From Leclercia sp. LSNIH1 (GTDB lineage: Bacteria; Pseudomonadota; Gammaproteobacteria; Enterobacterales; Enterobacteriaceae): DNA of 64,000 nt. Below are positions 7,808 through 16,777 of the stretch, in pieces. Every line of letters begins with the position of its first letter. Position 1 is the first letter of the stretch. Made by a program: the position numbers and the translations under genes. The stretch covers positions 3,348,001 through 3,412,000 of the forward strand of contig NZ_CP026167.1 in assembly GCF_002902985.1 (NCBI RefSeq), written 5' to 3'. A model generated the notes under the pieces. It was not told the origin of the DNA, ran no database searches, and saw only the letters and a program-made list of their open reading frames with translations.

Positions 7808-9115
7808 TTAATGTTTTGACTGAATTAATGTTTCGTTGGCCTGCGTTTTACGGCTGGATGCCGAGAGCCACAGCACAACCAGTGAAGAGAGGATCAGCAG
7901 CCCGGCGACAAACCACAGCCCCCAGGCGTAACTGCCGGTCTGTTGCTTGATCAGGCCAATCATGAACGGACCGACGAAGCCGCCCAGGTTGCCGAGGGAG
8001 TTGATGGTGGCGATCCCCGCCGCCGCCGCCGAACCGGAAAGAAACAGGGTTGGCATGCTCCACAGCGGTGGCTTGGAGGCGCTGATGCCGCAGTTAACGA
8101 TGGTCAGGGCGAGGATCACCCCAACGATGCTTGCCGTGCTGCCCGCCATAAACAGCCCTGCCGCAGCCACAATGCAGGCGGCAATTACGTGCCAGGAGCG
8201 TTCGCCGGTTCTGTCGGAATGACGCGCCCAGAGCACCATGGCCGCTACCGCCAGCACCGCCGGGATCGCATTCAGCAGGCCAACGGTCATGGAGGAGACG
8301 CCGAGGGTTTTGATGATCTGCGGGGACCAGATGCCCAGGGTATAGAGTCCGGCGGAGGTGCCGAAGTAGACCAGCGACAGGGCGAGAACGCGTTTATCCA
8401 GCAACCCTTTCCAGACGCTGTGCTGGGCCGTGGCCTGTTTCGCCGCCTGCTCGCGTTGCAGGGTGGCAATCAGCCAGCCACGCTCCTCTTCGCTGAGCCA
8501 TTTCGCCTTTTCCGGGCGATCGGTGAGCCAGAACAGCACCACCACGCCGAGGATCACCGCCGGCACCGCTTCGAGAACAAACATCCACTGCCAGCCGACG
8601 AAGCCCATCATGCCGTGCATCTCCAGCAGCGCCGCGGATATCGGCGAGCCGAGGGCGGTGGAGATGGGTGCTGCCGCCATAAAGATGGCCGTCACCTGGG
8701 CGCGCTTTTGCGCCGGGAACCAGTAGCTTAAGTAGAGGATGATCCCCGGGAAGAAGCCCGCTTCCGCCACGCCGAGCAGAAAACGCAGGGTGTAGAAGCT
8801 GGTCGTACCCTGCACGAAAGCCATGGCGCCGGAGACCAGCCCCCAGGTGATCATCACCCGGGCAATCCAGATACGCGCCCCGACCTTGTGGAGGATCAGG
8901 TTGGAGGGCACCTCAAACAGGAAGTAGCCGAGAAAGAAGATCCCGGCACCGAAACCAAACACTGCCGGGGAGAAGCCGAGGTCGGCGTTCATGGTGAGCG
9001 CCGCGAAACCGATGTTCACGCGGTCGAGGAAGGCGATGAAGTACAACAGCATGATGAAGGGTACGATGCGCAAGGTGATTTTGCGCATTACCCGTTGTTC
9101 GATTGTGCAGGTCAT
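7808..9115 (-). CDS. ttuB: MFS transporter, tartrate/anion:cation symporter family
   Basis: A 435-residue inner-membrane carrier with twelve predicted helices, of the anion:cation symporter branch of the MFS (TtuB, PhT, GudP relatives). Recognisable family features are the N-terminal RVNIGFAAL helix, the FLLGVAEAGFFPGIILYLSYWFPA stretch of helices 4 and 5, and a central loop with TDRPEKAKWLSEEE. It begins the ttuBCD operon, divergent from a LysR regulator. Uptake of tartrate or a similar hydroxy acid by proton symport is the likely role, judged by context. Confidence 0.85.
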   Translation of the reverse strand: MTCTIEQRVMRKITLRIVPFIMLLYFIAFLDRVNIGFAALTMNADLGFSPAVFGFGAGIFFLGYFLFEVPSNLILHKVGARIWIARVMITWGLVSGAMAFVQGTTSFYTLRFLLGVAEAGFFPGIILYLSYWFPAQKRAQVTAIFMAAAPISTALGSPISAALLEMHGMMGFVGWQWMFVLEAVPAVILGVVVLFWLTDRPEKAKWLSEEERGWLIATLQREQAAKQATAQHSVWKGLLDKRVLALSLVYFGTSAGLYTLGIWSPQIIKTLGVSSMTVGLLNAIPAVLAVAAMVLWARHSDRTGERSWHVIAACIVAAAGLFMAGSTASIVGVILALTIVNCGISASKPPLWSMPTLFLSGSAAAAGIATINSLGNLGGFVGPFMIGLIKQQTGSYAWGLWFVAGLLILSSLVVLWLSASSRKTQANETLIQSKH

Positions 9116-9187
9116 GTGAGGTGTTCCTCATAATTATTTTGTAGGGTACGCAGTCGGGCTGCCTTGATGAGTATGCTGATATTTCTT

Positions 9188-9199
9188 GCATGATCATGC
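9188..9199. promoter_or_regulatory. Palindrome in the ttuB/LysR divergent promoter, candidate operator
   Basis: GCATGATCATGC is a perfect 12-base palindrome in the 129-nt gap between the transporter and the divergent LysR regulator. LysR regulators bind dyads in such positions, so this may be its site. The classical T-N11-A frame is not clean. Confidence 0.35.
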
Positions 9200-9244
9200 G
9201 CATCGGTTTATACAAAAAAATCCAATAATCGAGAGCGAGCCAGA

Positions 9245-10141
9245 ATGGAACTACAACACCTGCGCTGTTTCCTGGCGGTAGCCGAAACCCTGCATTTCGG
9301 TCAGGCGGCCCAGCGCCTGGATATGCTGCCCTCCGCCCTGGGAAGAAATATTCGTCTTTTAGAAGAGGCACTTGGCACGAGGCTGTTTACCCGCTCGACC
9401 CGCCGGGTGGCGCTGACGGAGAATGGCGTCTTGCTGCGGGAAGAGGCACGTAAGCTGCTCGCCCATGCCGACGCGATTATGTTGCAATTTCGTCAAAATC
9501 CACGCCGGGCGCAGCCGCTTTTGCGCGTCGGCACCATCGACAGCGCGGCCATCGGTTTGCTGCCCGGACTGCTGCATCTCTTCCGCCAGCACTACCCGGA
9601 TGTGGAGATTCAGCTTTTCGAAGATAAGACCGTACACCTCCTGCCGAAGCTGAAAAGCGGCAGGCTGGATCTGGTCTTTATCCGCCCGCCTGCCCAGCTC
9701 GACGCCCAGTTTGGCCGGGCATTTTTATGCAATGAGCCGGGAATTCTCGCCCTGCCCGCCAGCCATCCGTTTGCCGACCGGGAGAAGGTCGATATCGCGG
9801 AGCTGGAAGGGATGCCGATGATCCTGCCGGAGCGGCGCTCGCGCCCGCACAGCCACGACCTGACCATGAATCTTTTCCATCACGCCGGGATAGAAGTGAC
9901 AGTGTCACAGATGGCGGACGAGAAGCAGACCATTATCAACCTGGTGGCAGCGGGTATTGGTCTGGCGATTGTGCCCGCCTGGAGTAGCCGCTATCTGATG
10001 CCGGGCGTGAAATTTGTGCAGCTGAACGGTGCGGAGCAGATGGGGATGCCGCTGGAGGCGGTGTGGATGGCCGGGGCGCAGGATGAGATTCGGGATAATA
10101 TGCTGGCGATGCTTGAAGCGCATCCGGAGCTGTATGTATGA
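9245..10141 (+). CDS. LysR-type regulator of the tartrate cluster
   Basis: A 298-residue LysR regulator. The winged HTH spans about residues 1-60 (MELQHLRCFLAVAETLHFGQ, LPSALGRNIRLLEEALGTRL) and is followed by a periplasmic-binding-like effector domain beginning LRVGTIDSAAIGLLP. It is transcribed away from ttuB across a shared 129-nt promoter region, the standard arrangement for a LysR protein that controls its neighbour and itself. The inducer is presumably tartrate or a related hydroxy acid, which is inference. The start ATG is preceded by GAGCGAGCCAGA, a weak ribosome site. Confidence 0.85.
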   Translation: MELQHLRCFLAVAETLHFGQAAQRLDMLPSALGRNIRLLEEALGTRLFTRSTRRVALTENGVLLREEARKLLAHADAIMLQFRQNPRRAQPLLRVGTIDSAAIGLLPGLLHLFRQHYPDVEIQLFEDKTVHLLPKLKSGRLDLVFIRPPAQLDAQFGRAFLCNEPGILALPASHPFADREKVDIAELEGMPMILPERRSRPHSHDLTMNLFHHAGIEVTVSQMADEKQTIINLVAAGIGLAIVPAWSSRYLMPGVKFVQLNGAEQMGMPLEAVWMAGAQDEIRDNMLAMLEAHPELYV

Positions 10142-10144
10142 ATC

Positions 10145-10221
10145 GCCGGGTGGCGGCTGCGCCTTACCCGGCCTACAAGGGTACAGAAGCCGTAGGCCGG
10201 GCAAGCGCAGCGCCGCCCGGC
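10145..10221. repeat. REP/BIME palindromic pair after the LysR gene
   Basis: An inverted REP pair with the same arms as the one at 5370-5446. The two elements bracket the tartrate cluster. Confidence 0.85.
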
Positions 10222-10275
10222 AAATCCTGATGACGGTCTGAATTCGGGAAACAGATCTTTTGATTCAGCTGCACA

Positions 10276-11658
10276 CTAATATCCCATGTCCCTATATGCT
10301 TCATTGGTTTTTATAACTAACGCTAAGCAGCCTATGCTAATAAACCCGACGAAAGGGATAAAGATACTCGCAATAAGCCCCCAAAGAGATAGCGGGGCAT
10401 TTTTATCTGAGAAAGTAATCTGATATGCAAAGAATGAAATTACACAGAAAAATGCAGCCATAACCGAAGGCATAAGTGGATTACTCCAGCTTCCCCATTC
10501 AAGGTTTGCCGGGATACTGGTTTTCTGGGAAGAGAGTGCAGTAATACAAAATTTGTTTTTTTCTGAACAGGCCACCAACTGCTCCCCTTGGGCATATTTC
10601 ACCGCATCTGCCGCCAAAGCCAGCGCCAGCCACCGATACCCGGCACTCTTTTCGCCGAAAGAGGCATCTACATCCAGCCGCTCCGATGCCAGCCCCCTTT
10701 CATCCAGAACCTGCATTAACGGGTATTTCTCAGTACGGGGCAGCCCGGTATGCCAGAGCGTTTTCGGTGTAAGTACCGAGCCTGCCTCCAGATAGATCGG
10801 CATTTTTGCCTCAACATCTGTCACACCGGCCATGGGCTGATACAGATAAACCGGTTTTTCACCTTCCTCCCGGACATAATGGTTGGTCAGCAGGAATGCA
10901 CAAGCATTTTCCATGTTCTTTGATTCATTTTCTTCTTCATGTAAATCAACGATAACCAATAATCGGTTTTCAACCCTGTAATCTGACAGTTTGGTCCATT
11001 TGCTGATAAGTGCATAATCGGGACATTCAGTGCTGTATTCAATTTTGCAGGTACTGGCATGAACCACACCTAATCGGTCCAGCGAGCGCCTCAGCTCTTC
11101 TATACAATTTTCATTCCCTCCGCGAACCCAGACAATGGTTTCAAAAACCCGGTAATTGTATCCCTTCAGCTTTTCGGCCATCGGAGCCAGTAGGCGGCAA
11201 AATACCTGTTCATTGCGCGTCTGGTCGAAAAGCGCTTCCAGCAGAATTTTTACCGGTGTTTTCGGCGCCAGTGGAAACTCCCCTTCCAGCTTCAACATGT
11301 TCAGTGCCGGTTGCTCCAGCGGAGTGATGGCAGACCATGCTGCAATAGCCACATTTTTTCGAGCATAAGCTTTTAAATGAATTTCCCGCTCTTTTGCAAT
11401 GAATTTACGAGTTTCAAAATAGTGAATATTGGCGTCATGAAACATGAACGCTACATAAACAATCACAGAGACAAGGCAAAAGGGTAAAATAACTGAAGGC
11501 ACAAAAAAAATGGCAGTAACCTGTTCCTTTTCAGGCCAGGTTAAAGCTCTGATCAGCAGGCTCGCTCCTATGGCGACAACATACAGGACAATAATAACCG
11601 CGACTGGCACATCGGTATCTGCATCTGGCTGTTTCTTGAATAACCACCACTCTTTCAT
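10276..11658 (-). CDS. Tla3-like membrane protein, putative T6SS lipase adaptor
   Basis: A 460-residue protein, starting at the ATG that overlaps the PAAR stop (ATGA); longer upstream starts would run through the PAAR gene. Two hydrophobic helices lie near the N-terminus (about 17-38 and 50-75) and two near the C-terminus, with a large soluble middle. I assign it to the DUF2875 / Tla3 type, from its place next to a Tle3 lipase and segments such as TPKTLWHTGLP and GYRWLALALAADAVKY. In Pseudomonas, Tla3 is the adaptor that hands Tle3 to its VgrG. The assignment is by context and recall, not alignment. GC content is lower than in the ttu genes. Confidence 0.55.
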   Translation of the reverse strand: MKEWWLFKKQPDADTDVPVAVIIVLYVVAIGASLLIRALTWPEKEQVTAIFFVPSVILPFCLVSVIVYVAFMFHDANIHYFETRKFIAKEREIHLKAYARKNVAIAAWSAITPLEQPALNMLKLEGEFPLAPKTPVKILLEALFDQTRNEQVFCRLLAPMAEKLKGYNYRVFETIVWVRGGNENCIEELRRSLDRLGVVHASTCKIEYSTECPDYALISKWTKLSDYRVENRLLVIVDLHEEENESKNMENACAFLLTNHYVREEGEKPVYLYQPMAGVTDVEAKMPIYLEAGSVLTPKTLWHTGLPRTEKYPLMQVLDERGLASERLDVDASFGEKSAGYRWLALALAADAVKYAQGEQLVACSEKNKFCITALSSQKTSIPANLEWGSWSNPLMPSVMAAFFCVISFFAYQITFSDKNAPLSLWGLIASIFIPFVGFISIGCLALVIKTNEAYRDMGY

Positions 11659-11915
11659 CACGCAGCCCCCGCGACAGGCAAGGTACTTTTGATTTCGCAA
11701 CCACAGGCCGCGTGACAACCATCCACCACAACCCCCCTGCCGCGCATAGTCCAGGTGGGATGACATTCATTTATTGGAAATGTCCCTCTGTGCAAAGGGC
11801 AAGTCACCAGATCGGCCCTGAGGGCCACGGGTTTGCCCATAAAGGGCGCACCGGAAGCGGTCGTTACTTTTCCACCGCTTACCAGCGGGTCGTTTAATCG
11901 AATGACACCTTTCAT
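11658..11915 (-). CDS. PAAR-domain T6SS spike tip protein
   Basis: An 85-residue PAAR protein beginning MKGVIRLNDPLVSGGKV, with the repeated short beta turns of the family and a CxxH/CH cluster (CPLHRGTFPI, NECHP, DGCHAACGC) that can bind the tip zinc. PAAR proteins cap the VgrG spike and carry effectors. The start was chosen at ATG with AAGGAG 8 nt upstream. It lies 13 nt after the last Tli3 gene and overlaps the adaptor gene by ATGA, so the module is one transcript. Confidence 0.85.
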   Translation of the reverse strand: MKGVIRLNDPLVSGGKVTTASGAPFMGKPVALRADLVTCPLHRGTFPINECHPTWTMRGRGVVVDGCHAACGCEIKSTLPVAGAA

Positions 11916-11928
11916 TATTTCTATCTCC

Positions 11929-12636
11929 TTATCGTCCTGCATCCATATCACAGCGCATCCGATCCCAGCCGGTGTAACCCTTCACTTCGGGGACTTTGTC
12001 GGGTAAATCCTGATAGTTTGCTTTAAATTGGGCTGTATTATCTTTCAGTGCTTGTTTGGTGATGTAATCCATCCCCCAGGCTGGCCCTGGGAAACGGGGT
12101 TCTATTTTCCCATTTACTTTGCTTCCCATACCGTCATCCACGGTATATTCAATCCCTGGGCCACCAGGCAGAATGCGCGGATCTTCAAACGGTTTTGAAG
12201 ACATATACAGCCTATGTTTGGTCTGTAAAAAGCCCTGATCGTTGACGACGGTAAAAGACACCACGTCTTCTGTGGGCGCTCTGTTATCTCCATTCGGTTC
12301 ATTATGTCCGGGCGCAAAGCCAACCGCCTTCCAGGTTTTGCCATAATCTTTTGAAACAAGAAATCCATCCACTTGCCAGTTGGTAATTGCTATATACCTC
12401 TCAGAGGGATGGATAAACTTTCGCGTAAAAATTCGATAAAACTGACTGGCTGGTGTTGTGTGAATACCTCGTTTAGTGTCCGTATACCAGAGTTCTCCTT
12501 CGCAGTCCCAGCCTTTAAGCTCCAGAAATCGATGGTCATCAAACCGATAAACTATCTGCGTCGGTGGCTCTTTCGCCACGCAATCTGCAGTTAATACAAC
12601 AGCGGCAACTGTGAGAGATGTACATAATCCTTTCAT
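11929..12636 (-). CDS. Tli3-family immunity protein, copy A
   Basis: A 235-residue exported protein with a signal peptide (MKGLCTSLTVAAVVLTADCVA, likely cut before KEPPTQ) of the Tli3 family, periplasmic proteins that neutralise Tle3 lipases. The mature part begins QIVYRFDDHRFLELKGWDCE and ends GWDRMRCDMDAGR. Residues up to about 170 are nearly identical to copy B, but the C-terminus (MDYITKQALKDNTAQF, LPDKVPEVKGY) follows copy C, so this gene looks mosaic. Start: ATG just inside a GTG, with GATAAG upstream. It abuts copy B with no spacer. Confidence 0.75.
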   Translation of the reverse strand: MKGLCTSLTVAAVVLTADCVAKEPPTQIVYRFDDHRFLELKGWDCEGELWYTDTKRGIHTTPASQFYRIFTRKFIHPSERYIAITNWQVDGFLVSKDYGKTWKAVGFAPGHNEPNGDNRAPTEDVVSFTVVNDQGFLQTKHRLYMSSKPFEDPRILPGGPGIEYTVDDGMGSKVNGKIEPRFPGPAWGMDYITKQALKDNTAQFKANYQDLPDKVPEVKGYTGWDRMRCDMDAGR

Positions 12637-12639
12637 CAC

Positions 12640-13347
12640 TTATCGCCCAGCGTCCATATCACAGCGCATTCGATCCCAGCCGGTGTAACCCTTCACATCG
12701 GGGACTGTGTCGGGCAAATTTTGCCAGTTCGTCTTAAGCTGTTGCGTGCTCCCCTCAAGCCCTTGCCTGGTCATGTAAATCATCCCCCAGGCCCACCCAG
12801 GAGAACGGGCTTCCAGCTTTCCGTTTACTATGCCTCCCATACCGTCATCTACGGTATATTCAATCCCTGGGCCCCCCGGCAGAATGCGCGGATCTTCAAA
12901 CGGTTTTGAAGACATATACAGCCGGTGTTTGGTCTGCAGAAAACCCTGATCGTTGACGACGGTAAAAGACACCACGTCTTCTGCGGGCGCTCTGTTATCA
13001 CCATTAGGTTCATTATGTCCGGGCGCAAAGCCAACCGCCCTCCAGGTTTTGCCATAATCTTTTGAAACAAGAAATCCATCCACTTGCCAGTTGGTAATTG
13101 CTATATACCTCTCAGAGGGATGGATAAACTTTCGCGTAAAAATTCGATAAAACTGACTGGCTGGTGTTGTGTGAATACCTCGTTTAGTGCCCGTATACCA
13201 GAGTTCTCCTTCGCAGTCCCAGCCTTCAAGCTCCAGAAATCGATGGTCATCAAACCGATAAACTATCTGCGTCGGTGGCTCTTTCGCCACGCAATCAGCA
13301 GCCAGCACAACGGTGACGACGGCGAAAAAAGTACATAATCCTTTCAT
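12640..13347 (-). CDS. Tli3-family immunity protein, copy B
   Basis: The middle of three tandem Tli3-like genes, 235 residues, with signal peptide and mature start KEPPTQIVYRFDD. It differs from copy A mainly in the leader and in the C-terminal third, which here reads GIVNGKLEARSPGWAWGMIY and TVPDVKGYTGWDRMRCD. The divergent end may change binding specificity for different Tle3 variants. The start ATG lies inside the overlap with the preceding copy. Direct abutment of the copies points to unequal crossing-over as the origin. Confidence 0.75.
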   Translation of the reverse strand: MKGLCTFFAVVTVVLAADCVAKEPPTQIVYRFDDHRFLELEGWDCEGELWYTGTKRGIHTTPASQFYRIFTRKFIHPSERYIAITNWQVDGFLVSKDYGKTWRAVGFAPGHNEPNGDNRAPAEDVVSFTVVNDQGFLQTKHRLYMSSKPFEDPRILPGGPGIEYTVDDGMGGIVNGKLEARSPGWAWGMIYMTRQGLEGSTQQLKTNWQNLPDTVPDVKGYTGWDRMRCDMDAGR

Positions 13348-13350
13348 CAA

Positions 13351-14058
13351 TTATCGCCCCGCATCCATGTCACAGCGCATATGATCCCAGCCGGTGTAGC
13401 CTTTAACTTCAGGTACTTTGTCGGGTAGGCCCTGATAGTTTGTCTTAAACTGGGCTATGTCATCTTTCAGACCCTGTTTGGTGATGTAATCTAGTCCCCA
13501 CGCAGGGCCTGAGGAGCCAGGTTTTAGCTTCCCGTTTACATTATTTCCCATACCATCGTCCACGGTAAATTCAATCCCTGGCCCACCGGGCAGAATGCGA
13601 GGATCTTCAAAAGGCTTGGACGACATATACAGCCGGTGTTTGGTTTGTAAAAAACCCTGATCGTTCACGACGGTAAAAGATACCGCGTCTTCGGCAGGGG
13701 CTCTGTTATCACCATTAGGTTCATTATGCTTAGGAGAAAAGCCAATAGCCTTCCATGTTTCTCCATAATCTTTTGAAACAAGGAATCCATCTACCTCCCA
13801 GTTTGGTATAGAAATATAACGTTTCGAAGGATGAATAAATTTGCGGGTGAATATTCGATAAAACTGAAAGTAAGGTTGTGAATGAATACCCCGCTTTGTA
13901 TCGGTATACCAGAGTTCTCCCTGGCAATCCCACCCTTTTAACTCAAGATAACGATGATCATCAAACCGATAAACTATCTGCGTCGGCGGCTCTTTCGCCA
14001 AACTATTCGCAGTCAGTAAAATAGTGGCGAATGCGAAAACAACACAAAGTTCCTTCAT
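13351..14058 (-). CDS. Tli3-family immunity protein, copy C (next to the lipase)
   Basis: The Tli3-like gene closest to the lipase, so the best candidate for its cognate immunity protein. It has 235 residues, a signal peptide (MKELCVVFAFATILLTANSLA) and the mature protein KEPPTQIVYRFDDHRYLELK. It is more diverged at the DNA level than copies A and B are from each other, and is probably the oldest copy. The ATG has AAGGAT 7 nt upstream; it starts 9 nt after the lipase stop. Confidence 0.78.
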   Translation of the reverse strand: MKELCVVFAFATILLTANSLAKEPPTQIVYRFDDHRYLELKGWDCQGELWYTDTKRGIHSQPYFQFYRIFTRKFIHPSKRYISIPNWEVDGFLVSKDYGETWKAIGFSPKHNEPNGDNRAPAEDAVSFTVVNDQGFLQTKHRLYMSSKPFEDPRILPGGPGIEFTVDDGMGNNVNGKLKPGSSGPAWGLDYITKQGLKDDIAQFKTNYQGLPDKVPEVKGYTGWDHMRCDMDAGR

Positions 14059-14067
14059 GCTCAATCC

Positions 14068-16203
14068 TTAAGCCAGTTGGTTATCATTTTTAGGTTTTGG
14101 CATATCCCATTGCAATAACTTCTTTTCCTGAAAGTCATCTGCTTTGAAAAGGCCCATATCGATATTTTTCGGGTTACGAACATTCGGTTGGACTCCAGCA
14201 TAATCATTCTCCACGCCATAATGCCCTTGAGGCAGCGCTTCATCAGGTTTATTCATATAGTTTTTAGTTGTACCTACTGGTAATCTTCCTGTCCGGTAGT
14301 ACTCTTTGACGTCACTATTTTTATTCAATGGATCCCGCCAGTCCGCCAGATGTAACAGTGCCTCCCAAAACTTTCCAGCCTGATAGTCAAACGCTTTGCA
14401 CTGGCCAATAGCCAGGTCAAAGGCCATTGCCCGAGACGGCGCAAACTCGCTCATCACAATGGAAGAGTGCTGGCTGTACCCTACCGGATCCCTTTTCTGC
14501 CACTCTGCTTCCAGCTCTTCACGGGTTTTCAGCCAGGTAATAGACAGTACCGGGTACTCTTTTGAACCCGTAACCTTCCCTTCAATGACTGTGTGTTTCC
14601 GGGCAATACTTTCAACCTCAAGTTCATCGCGCGTTAAGACATGCCCCGGTTTCCAGCTGATACGCTGATAGCTGTTGAGCATATACATTGCAGATTCCGT
14701 GCGCTTAATAGCGCTGGCTTTGGCGGAATAAGAGATGTAAGCATCCGGGCTGTCCGGATCGATATAATAGGTATAGGGTTTGTCACTGGTCTGCGGATCG
14801 TTATCAGGTCTGTTATCCTGTCCTTGGAGTTTAAACGTAAATGGCTCCGGTAATTCCTCTCCGTTCACCACCACATCGCGGTAGCTGTAGCTGCTGTTGG
14901 TCAGGAAGGCGTATTCTGCATCTCCCTCCTTTCGCGGCGGCAACGCGAAAGGTTTTGCGTCCGGGGCTTTCCCTACCTCGCCGTGCTGATAAAAGACGCG
15001 CTGGAAGAGATTAGGAATATCCCGGGCTATTTTCTGAGGGATACCCCGCCAGCCAAACCCCTGCACGTTCTCCAGCGACACGACGCCGTCGTTCGGACAA
15101 AAGTAGTTGTACACCTTGCCGTCGTTACTCCGGCAATACCGGTCATCGGTTCGCAGCGGATTATCGGAAGGTTTACGCAGGGTGCAGGAGGCCTCCATCA
15201 CCTGCAATTCACCCTCTGTTATTTTTCCGCCCCCTTTCCACTGCGTGTACATCAGGCGACAGAAGTTTTTGAAGGTGTTCTGCCTGGCCGCGTTGGTCTG
15301 TTGATATCCAGGCTGAATATTTTCAAACGCGCGCGACTCCAGTGAATACGGGGAGTGGTTGAGAATGACGCAGTTTACCGGATCTAATCCTTCTTGCTTG
15401 ACGAGCATATTCGCCAGCATGGTTATAATTGTGCCCTGGCTGTGAGCCACCACGTTAATCACATCATCTTCTGTTATCGGCTCACGGCGGATAGTCAGAA
15501 TCAAATCCGCCAACCGTTGCGCAGCAAAAAACTGATAAATGCGGTGCGGGTTTTCATAAACAGGATGGGTGAAATCGCCGCCATTCAGATGCAGAGAAGC
15601 AAATCCCGCAGCTGCCACACCAAAGCCACCGGCACCCGGCCCTAACATGTCGGGAATAGTGGTCGTCGCATTAGCAAAGGTTCCGCCCCCTTTGGCAAAA
15701 TGCATATCAAGCGCGTTTTTAAAGTTATCGCTCTGGAATTTAAAGGGTCCTTTGCCGTCATTACCCAGCGCCGCTTTATTCTTCTCGTTATTTTCCTGAT
15801 AGGCATCATACGGCAGATGGGCTTTATCACTCATCTTGCCGACCTCTTCCCGGTAGCGCTTCTGGTCTGCCCGGTAGTCGTCATAGGTCACCGGTTTATA
15901 TCCCCAGTAAAACGGGATAATGGGCGAACGGCCGGGAGTGATGATTCGGTAATTTTTCCATTCATGGGCATAAAAATCCTGTCGGTTAAGCCGTTTCCCC
16001 AATCCTGCAAGAATGCCCTTCTCCTGGTTCTGGTAGGACTCACCCACGTCGTTCACCCCGTGGACCAGAATCACAATGCCCGGCATCGGGCGCGGCACGC
16101 CCACGTTGCGCGTCTGGGCCACTTCGCCCAGGCTTTTGTGTACCGGAATATCGCCCTCCGAGACCACCCGCGGGGCGTACGGTTTTGTCTTCGTCTCCCT
16201 CAT
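14068..16203 (-). CDS. Tle3-type T6SS antibacterial lipase
   Basis: A 711-residue alpha/beta hydrolase of the Tle3 group (DUF3274 type), T6SS cargo that attacks phospholipids from the periplasm of target cells. The core has an oxyanion strand ILVHGVND at 45-52 and the nucleophile elbow AHSQGT, Ser255. The large C-terminal half is family-specific. No signal peptide is present, consistent with delivery by the spike. The gene sits between a VgrG-like scrap (ATGA overlap) and three Tli3 immunity genes, followed by PAAR and the adaptor, matching Pseudomonas tle3 operons in content. No T6SS core genes are in the window, so it would be served by an apparatus encoded elsewhere. Confidence 0.82.
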   Translation of the reverse strand: MRETKTKPYAPRVVSEGDIPVHKSLGEVAQTRNVGVPRPMPGIVILVHGVNDVGESYQNQEKGILAGLGKRLNRQDFYAHEWKNYRIITPGRSPIIPFYWGYKPVTYDDYRADQKRYREEVGKMSDKAHLPYDAYQENNEKNKAALGNDGKGPFKFQSDNFKNALDMHFAKGGGTFANATTTIPDMLGPGAGGFGVAAAGFASLHLNGGDFTHPVYENPHRIYQFFAAQRLADLILTIRREPITEDDVINVVAHSQGTIITMLANMLVKQEGLDPVNCVILNHSPYSLESRAFENIQPGYQQTNAARQNTFKNFCRLMYTQWKGGGKITEGELQVMEASCTLRKPSDNPLRTDDRYCRSNDGKVYNYFCPNDGVVSLENVQGFGWRGIPQKIARDIPNLFQRVFYQHGEVGKAPDAKPFALPPRKEGDAEYAFLTNSSYSYRDVVVNGEELPEPFTFKLQGQDNRPDNDPQTSDKPYTYYIDPDSPDAYISYSAKASAIKRTESAMYMLNSYQRISWKPGHVLTRDELEVESIARKHTVIEGKVTGSKEYPVLSITWLKTREELEAEWQKRDPVGYSQHSSIVMSEFAPSRAMAFDLAIGQCKAFDYQAGKFWEALLHLADWRDPLNKNSDVKEYYRTGRLPVGTTKNYMNKPDEALPQGHYGVENDYAGVQPNVRNPKNIDMGLFKADDFQEKKLLQWDMPKPKNDNQLA

Positions 16204-16478
16204 TCCATCAGCCCCTTTTTGTAACGATAGCGTCTGACCAGCAGTGCCAGCTCATGCTCCAGCACGCACTCATACAGCGCTTCAACACCGTATGACTTAA
16301 GGCGGGAAAATTGCGTAGTCGAGCCGTTAATCTGTTGTGTTGGTAGCCAGGGCTCGCTTAACCCCTCTGTTCCGGTAAACGAGTGAACATCCGGAATAAC
16401 GCTTTTACTTCGGGGAAAATACAACAAATAACGATTCAAGGTGTCCTGTTGTTGGACCGCCGCGGAATTCCCTGGCAT
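16200..16478 (-). pseudogene. Short VgrG-like remnant upstream of the lipase
   Basis: A 92-codon gene with a proper ribosome site (AAGGATG) that overlaps the lipase start by ATGA. Residues 13-43 (TLNRYLLYFPRSKS, PDVHSFTGTEGLSEPW) resemble the extreme N-terminus of VgrG proteins. The rest (EALYECVLEHELALLVRRYR) does not continue as VgrG. I read it as a vgrG reduced by a large internal deletion, now serving mainly to couple translation of the lipase. It could instead be an unrelated small gene. Confidence 0.4.
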
Positions 16479-16706
16479 AGTTAAACATCCTTTTAATAAA
16501 CGGTGGGTGTATTTTTAAATAATACACCCAAACCCGTTATCAAAATATGACCTGGCTATATGAAACCAGATATGATAATTATCAGGTTATTCACAAAATA
16601 AATCTATACTCTTTAAAAATCACCACGTAAATATAAAATAAATACCGTTCATCCAGTTTTAAATATCAAAATGACGAATACGTTATTTTAACCGGCAACC
16701 TTATTT
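16479..16706. promoter_or_regulatory. AT-rich upstream region of the lipase module
   Basis: About 230 bases without a gene, strongly AT-rich compared with the surroundings, upstream of the first gene of the lipase operon. It presumably holds the operon promoter and is a likely H-NS target by composition. I see no clear -35/-10 pair that I would defend. Confidence 0.35.
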
Positions 16707-16770
16707 GCCGGGTTGCGGTGGCGGCTGCGCCTTACCCGGCCTACACGGGTACAGTACACGCAGGCCGGGC
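16707..16770. repeat. REP/BIME palindromic pair after pptA
   Basis: An inverted REP pair (GCCGGGTTGCGGTGGCGGC start, CAGGCCGGGC end) directly behind the pptA stop codon; it also marks the right border of the lipase island. Confidence 0.8.
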
Positions 16771-16777
16771 AAAAGGC

